Notes under the pieces: model-generated
Told to the model about the DNA's origin: nothing
Databases searched by the model: none
The model's input: only the letters and a program-made list of their open reading frames with translations
In this document: positions 41,981 through 45,884 of the stretch, in pieces
Layout: each line of letters opens with the position of its first letter
Position numbering within the stretch: position 1 is the stretch's first letter
Source of the DNA: Acidobacteria bacterium RIFCSPLOWO2_02_FULL_65_29
Lineage (GTDB): Bacteria > Acidobacteriota > Vicinamibacteria > Vicinamibacterales > CAVVIG01
Assembly (NCBI GenBank): GCA_001767435.1
Contig: MEKT01000016.1
Coordinates: 31,870 to 77,753, forward strand
DNA: 45,884 bases
Direction of reading: 5' to 3'
Position numbers and translations under genes: made by a program

Positions 41981-42057
41981 GAGTCAACAGTTCACAGTCA
42001 ACAGTCAACAGTTCACAGTTGGCAGTCTGTCAGCTGTCGACTGTGGACTGTCGACTT
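41981..42057. repeat. Heptamer array with direct and inverted arms (CAGTYNA type)
   Basis: GAGTCAA, CAGTTCA, CAGTCAA twice, CAGTTCA, CAGTTGG, then after a spacer the inverted TCGACTG, TGGACTG, TCGACTT. It lies between mlaF and mlaD; the last unit is immediately followed by the mlaF stop (42058-42060). Confidence 0.85.
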
Positions 42058-42903
42058 TCAGGTTAAGAACTGCCGGAGATACGGATCGGTCGAACTTCGC
42101 AACTCCTCGGCGTTCCCTTCGAAGCAGATCAGACCGTCTTTGAGCATGATGAACTCGGCCTCGTCGGCTTTTTCCGGCGTCGCCGGCAGAATCCGCACCG
42201 CGCCGCCGGAGTCGCGAACGGCCATGTGCGTCGCGATGTAGAACGCATCGCGCAGCTGGTGCGTGACGACAATCGAGCTCACGCCCTCCAGATCCCGCAG
42301 CTTGATGATCTCGTCGTCGACCGTGGTCGCGGTGATGGGATCGAGCCCGGTCGTCGCCTCATCGTACAGGAGAATCCTCGGCTTGAACGCCATCGCGCGC
42401 GCGATCGCCACCCGCCGCCGCTGGCCGCCGGACAGCTCGGACGGCATCTTGTCGATGTGCTCGCTCAACCCGATGAAGCCGAGCACTTCCTCGACGCGGC
42501 GATCCACGTCCTCGATCGGCATGTCGGTCTCCTCGTACAACTTGTAGCCCACGTTCTCACGGACGGTCAGCGAGTCGAACAGCGCGCCTTCCTGGAAGAT
42601 CATGCCCAGATCCGCGCGAACCGGCATCAGCTCCCGTTCGCTGAGCTGGTCGACACGCGCGCCATTGACCCAGACGACGCCGCCGTCGGCCCTCAACAGA
42701 CCGAGGATGATCTTGAGGGTAATCGATTTGCCGGCACCGCTGGCGCCAAGAATGATCTTGGTATGGCCCTTGATCAGCGTGAAGCTGACGTCCTTCAGGA
42801 CGACTTTATCGTCGAAGGCCAGCTGCACGCGATCGAACACCACGACCGGCGCGCCGGGCTCGCTGAGAATTGACGCTGCCGTGGCTGAAGCCGTCTCGTC
42901 CAT
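42058..42903 (-). CDS. mlaF: Mla phospholipid transport ATPase
   Basis: 281 residues from ATG at 42903, overlapping the mlaE stop by one base (TGATG). It contains Walker A GASGAGKSIT, the signature LSGGQRRRVAIARAMA, Walker B ILLYDEATTG and the H-loop VVTHQLRDAF. Length and the phrase FQEGALFDSLTVRENVGYKL match MlaF. It powers the MlaE permease in lipid trafficking between the membranes. Confidence 0.96.
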   Translation of the reverse strand: MDETASATAASILSEPGAPVVVFDRVQLAFDDKVVLKDVSFTLIKGHTKIILGASGAGKSITLKIILGLLRADGGVVWVNGARVDQLSERELMPVRADLGMIFQEGALFDSLTVRENVGYKLYEETDMPIEDVDRRVEEVLGFIGLSEHIDKMPSELSGGQRRRVAIARAMAFKPRILLYDEATTGLDPITATTVDDEIIKLRDLEGVSSIVVTHQLRDAFYIATHMAVRDSGGAVRILPATPEKADEAEFIMLKDGLICFEGNAEELRSSTDPYLRQFLT

Positions 42904-43676
42904 CAGTAGAGCAGCGTCACGAGCACTTGAGTGATGAAGAAGTCCATCGCGATGATCGACACCGACCCGGCGACCACGGCGATCGTCGTGGCTCTGCCGA
43001 CGCCCTGCGTCCCCCCTTTCGTCCGAAGACCGACGTGGCACGCAATCGTCACGATCATGAAGCCGAACACGAACGGCTTGATAAGCCCTTGTTGGACGTC
43101 CTGAATGAACAGCACGTCGGTGACCGACGACCAGTACTGGCCGCTCGCCACCTGCAGCTGGAACCGCGACACGATCCACCCGCCGACGATACCGACGAAG
43201 TCGGAGACGATGGTGAGGATGGGTGCCATCACGAGCCCGGCCAGCACCCGCGGAACGACGAGCTTGCGGATCGGGTCGGTGCCAAGCGCTCGCAGGGCGC
43301 TGACCTGGTCGGTGACGACCATCGACCCGAGCTCCGCCGCGATGCCAGAGCCGATGCGCCCGGTCAGCATCAGCGCGGTCAGCACCGGGCCGAGCTCGGT
43401 GACGATCGACGCGCTCACCAGCCGGCCCACGACGGGGCGGGCGCCGAACTGATCGAGCGTGATGCCGGTCTGCGACGCCAGCGCCGCGCCGGTGAAGAAT
43501 CCCGTGAGCAGCACGACCGTCAGCGAGCCGATGCCGATCTGATCGAACTGCTCGACGATGTCGTGCCGGTAGATCGGCGGCGTGACGACGCCACGCATCG
43601 TCGCGCCGATCAGGCGCATGTACTCCTGTACCTCGAGCGCGGCCTTCTTCAGCCAGTTCACGATGAAGGCCAGCAC
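42903..43676 (-). CDS. mlaE: Mla phospholipid transport permease
   Basis: 257 residues with about five to six hydrophobic helices and the family phrases LTGFFTGAALASQTG, VTELGPVLTALMLTGRIGSG and AAELGSMVVTDQVSALRALG. The C-terminal GLRTKGGTQGVGRATTIAVV is also typical. It starts seven bases after the uvrB stop, so transcription from uvrB through the lipid-transport genes is likely. Confidence 0.96.
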   Translation of the reverse strand: MLAFIVNWLKKAALEVQEYMRLIGATMRGVVTPPIYRHDIVEQFDQIGIGSLTVVLLTGFFTGAALASQTGITLDQFGARPVVGRLVSASIVTELGPVLTALMLTGRIGSGIAAELGSMVVTDQVSALRALGTDPIRKLVVPRVLAGLVMAPILTIVSDFVGIVGGWIVSRFQLQVASGQYWSSVTDVLFIQDVQQGLIKPFVFGFMIVTIACHVGLRTKGGTQGVGRATTIAVVAGSVSIIAMDFFITQVLVTLLY

Positions 43677-43683
43677 GCCTTTC

Positions 43684-45708
<2,025 letters not shown>

Positions 45709-45725
45709 GGGAATCTGCCATCGTA

Positions 45726-45759
45726 CTAGAGGCTAGGGGCTAGGGCTAGGGGCTAGGGA
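45726..45759. repeat. CTAGGGG heptamer array
   Basis: Units CTAGAGG, CTAGGGG, a 6-base CTAGGG, CTAGGGG, CTAGGGA; the reverse complement of the CCCCTAG units at 40872. It lies just upstream of uvrB. Confidence 0.85.
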
Positions 45760-45884
45760 GCATTGAGCAGTGTTCGGTGCGACGCACGACTGAATGAATC
45801 TCCGCGAAGAGATCCACGGGCTAAGGTCAATGCCTTTCGGAAATTCGCTGAGCTAAGAATTCTCTTGTACATTTCGCGAGAAAT

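Overview
The window is 45.9 kb of GC-rich bacterial chromosome with no rRNA, phage or plasmid genes. It is probably from an Acidobacteriota genome of the Vicinamibacteria type. That is an inference from three secreted proteins of the RWEGDTLVVDTTNF type, a DUF6152 partner, KirBac and DUF1624 proteins, and several secreted orphans typical of that group. No marker gene in the window fixes the taxonomy.

Layout. 1-4.0 kb: a plus-strand operon (PASTA protein, rpe, thioesterase, nucleotide-sugar epimerase, BamD-like lipoprotein, secreted protein) in which all five junctions are 4-base start/stop overlaps. 4.0-7.2 kb: pgsA, then a sugar-nucleotide pair (nucleotidyltransferase, phosphomannomutase). 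7.3 kb: tRNA-Gly(CCC). 7.4-15 kb: a repeat-rich stretch, a small secreted protein, a 1547-residue secreted Ig/BACON protein, a CDGSH protein and an outer-membrane protein with 28 consecutive prolines. 15.5-18.2 kb: a DUF6152 protein with two paralogous secreted proteins. 18.4-20.5 kb: an NqrB/RnfD-like membrane protein with Sel1-like repeats, then a DUF411 metal-binding gene with an in-frame TGA at a conserved cysteine. 20.6-26.0 kb: nucleoside and base salvage (deoC, an rpiB-like gene, hpt, a secreted amidohydrolase, upp) and a citryl-CoA lyase-like gene. 26.05 kb: tRNA-Val(CAC) followed by a gene remnant. 26.4-33.9 kb: a third RWEGDTLVV protein, a DUF1624 acyltransferase, a KirBac channel, a DksA/TraR protein, three exported proteins, a cold-shock protein and small orphans. 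34-38 kb: a transglutaminase/ABC-transporter operon, then a strong promoter followed by a structured non-coding stretch. 38.5-39.8 kb: a hydrolase and a secreted orphan. 40.1-45.7 kb: uvrB, mlaE, mlaF, mlaD and two small membrane proteins, all on the minus strand.

The genes suggest a Gram-negative cell with envelope biogenesis (BamD, Mla lipid transport, PgsA, sugar nucleotides) and nucleoside salvage. DeoC and the RpiB-like protein both carry N-terminal extensions of the kind seen on bacterial-microcompartment cargo.

The most unusual signals are these: (1) a DUF411 gene with TGA exactly where the first Cys of its TCGCC metal motif belongs, a candidate selenoprotein; (2) at least nine heptamer tandem arrays, many with direct and inverted arms, plus one octamer array, resembling cyanobacterial STRR sequences; (3) intergenic-type palindromes, heptamers and a dispersed repeat translated in frame inside the 1547-residue protein; (4) a near-consensus promoter whose predicted start coincides with the 5' end of a closing stem about 250 nt long; (5) two copies of a dispersed element, one interrupted by a second repeat family.
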